Shown piece after piece: positions 63,614-64,000 of a stretch of 64,000 bases of DNA. Source of the stretch: SCTD01 sp963781675. GTDB lineage: Bacteria > Actinomycetota > Actinomycetes > Mycobacteriales > SCTD01. Below the pieces are notes generated by a model. The model ran no database searches and had not been told where the DNA came from. It saw nothing but the letters and a program-made list of their open reading frames with translations. Made by a program: the position numbers and the translations under genes. The stretch spans positions 496,001 through 560,000 of the forward strand of contig CAWAGF010000006.1 in NCBI GenBank assembly GCA_963781675.1. Reading direction: 5' to 3'. Numbering within the stretch: position 1 is the stretch's first letter; each line of letters opens with the position of its first letter.

Positions 63614-64000
63614 TCAGTCCCCGGACTGCGGGGCGGGGCGAGCGTAACGAGGCGGCTCGAGCACCCGCAAGGCGCCCACGCGCACCTCGTCCTGCTGCTC
63701 GACCAGCGCGGTGCCGCCGCGCTGCTCGACGTTGTCCACGACGCCGCCGGGGATGCCGACCGCGGAGGCGAGCGTGCCGGCGTCGCCGACGACGACGAAC
63801 CGGTACGGGGGGTACAGCGCGACCCCGTCCACGACCACGCCGCCCTCCTCCCCCTCGACCAGCGCGGTGGAGGCGACGACGCGCACCTGCGCCCCGGCGC
63901 CCGCCTTGGACGGCTCGACGCTCAGGTCGACGGGCCCCTCCATCTGCACCGCCTCGGCGCCGGCGGCCCGGAGCTCCTCGAGCGCGTCGAGCAGCACCTC
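63614..64000 (-). CDS. DUF881 family protein, 5' part outside window
   Basis: The C-terminal part (over 125 residues) of a DUF881 protein: LLDALEELRAAGAEAVQMEGP, VRVVASTALVEGEEGGVVVDGVALYPPYRFVVVGD, VDNVEQRGGTALVEQQDEVRVGAL. These usually have an N-terminal membrane helix and an outer domain and occur beside gcvH and cell-division genes. The frame is open to the right edge of the window, so the gene is cut. The orthologue in mycobacteria is Rv1825. Function unknown. Confidence 0.85.
   Translation of the reverse strand, partial: EVLLDALEELRAAGAEAVQMEGPVDLSVEPSKAGAGAQVRVVASTALVEGEEGGVVVDGVALYPPYRFVVVGDAGTLASAVGIPGGVVDNVEQRGGTALVEQQDEVRVGALRVLEPPRYARPAPQSGD

Overview
The window is about 64 kb of very GC-rich DNA from an actinobacterium. 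A complete Pup-proteasome locus (arc, dop, pup, prcB, prcA, pafA, pafB, pafC), twin-arginine genes next to pafBC, rbpA, garA, a polyprenol-mannose synthase, a lipoprotein N-acyltransferase and very frequent GTG starts all point to the Actinomycetia. The gene order around garA (DUF881, gcvH, garA, MerR/FtsR, DUF151, MerR, gcvP) matches the well-known mycobacterial order, but kynA, the cyclase and DUF3866 genes, and the contents of the proteasome locus look like a non-mycobacterial lineage. I cannot name the genus from sequence alone.

Layout. 1-13.7 kb: proteasome and pupylation genes. Three unrelated genes (a coiled-coil protein, a secreted protein and a Rieske protein) lie between dop and pup, and a broken endonuclease VII-type HNH gene lies between pup and prcB. 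An FKBP lipoprotein, a ChaB-like protein, tryptophan 2,3-dioxygenase and a phosphodiesterase lie between prcA and pafA, and a second FKBP follows pafA. 13.8-25.6 kb: membrane adenylate cyclase, DUF3866, pafB-pafC, zinc-ribbon and membrane proteins, tatA-tatC, helicase HelY, Maf, tRNA-dihydrouridine synthase and a 5'-3' exonuclease. 25.7-28.6 kb: acyl-CoA dehydrogenase with an Lrp-type regulator, an F420/PPOX enzyme and a ParB-like protein. 28.6-33 kb: a sugar-type ABC importer operon. 33-37.4 kb: class III CoA-transferase coupled to a ThDP enzyme, a mini zinc ribbon, thioredoxin and small proteins.

37.4-44.5 kb: MOSC protein, aldehyde dehydrogenase, lysine 6-aminotransferase, amidohydrolase and Lnt, each recognisable but cut by many one-base frameshifts. 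These are most likely sequence errors. 44.5-49.6 kb: ppm1, fxsA, rbpA (with a near-perfect sigma-R promoter), a tandem NlpC/P60 protein and a ferredoxin-NADP reductase. 49.7-56.9 kb: a DUF1800-DUF1501 Tat-secreted pair, a CAP protein, an HTTM membrane protein with partners, pabB and a DUF5999 protein. 57-64 kb: the glycine-cleavage region with a tandem glycine riboswitch ahead of gcvP, plus the garA-ftsR-DUF151-merR genes and gcvH.

Three cross-cutting signals stand out. First, at least ten genes have a TANNNT hexamer 6-7 bases before the start codon and no Shine-Dalgarno sequence, which is the signature of leaderless mRNAs; DUF3866 and pafB have such promoters back to back with overlapping -10 boxes. 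Second, a 73-bp palindromic element with identical arms and a variable core of constant length occurs at 40996 and 60175. Third, frameshifts cluster at 7.3-7.7 kb and 37.7-44.5 kb. No tRNA, rRNA, CRISPR, insertion sequence or prophage was seen.
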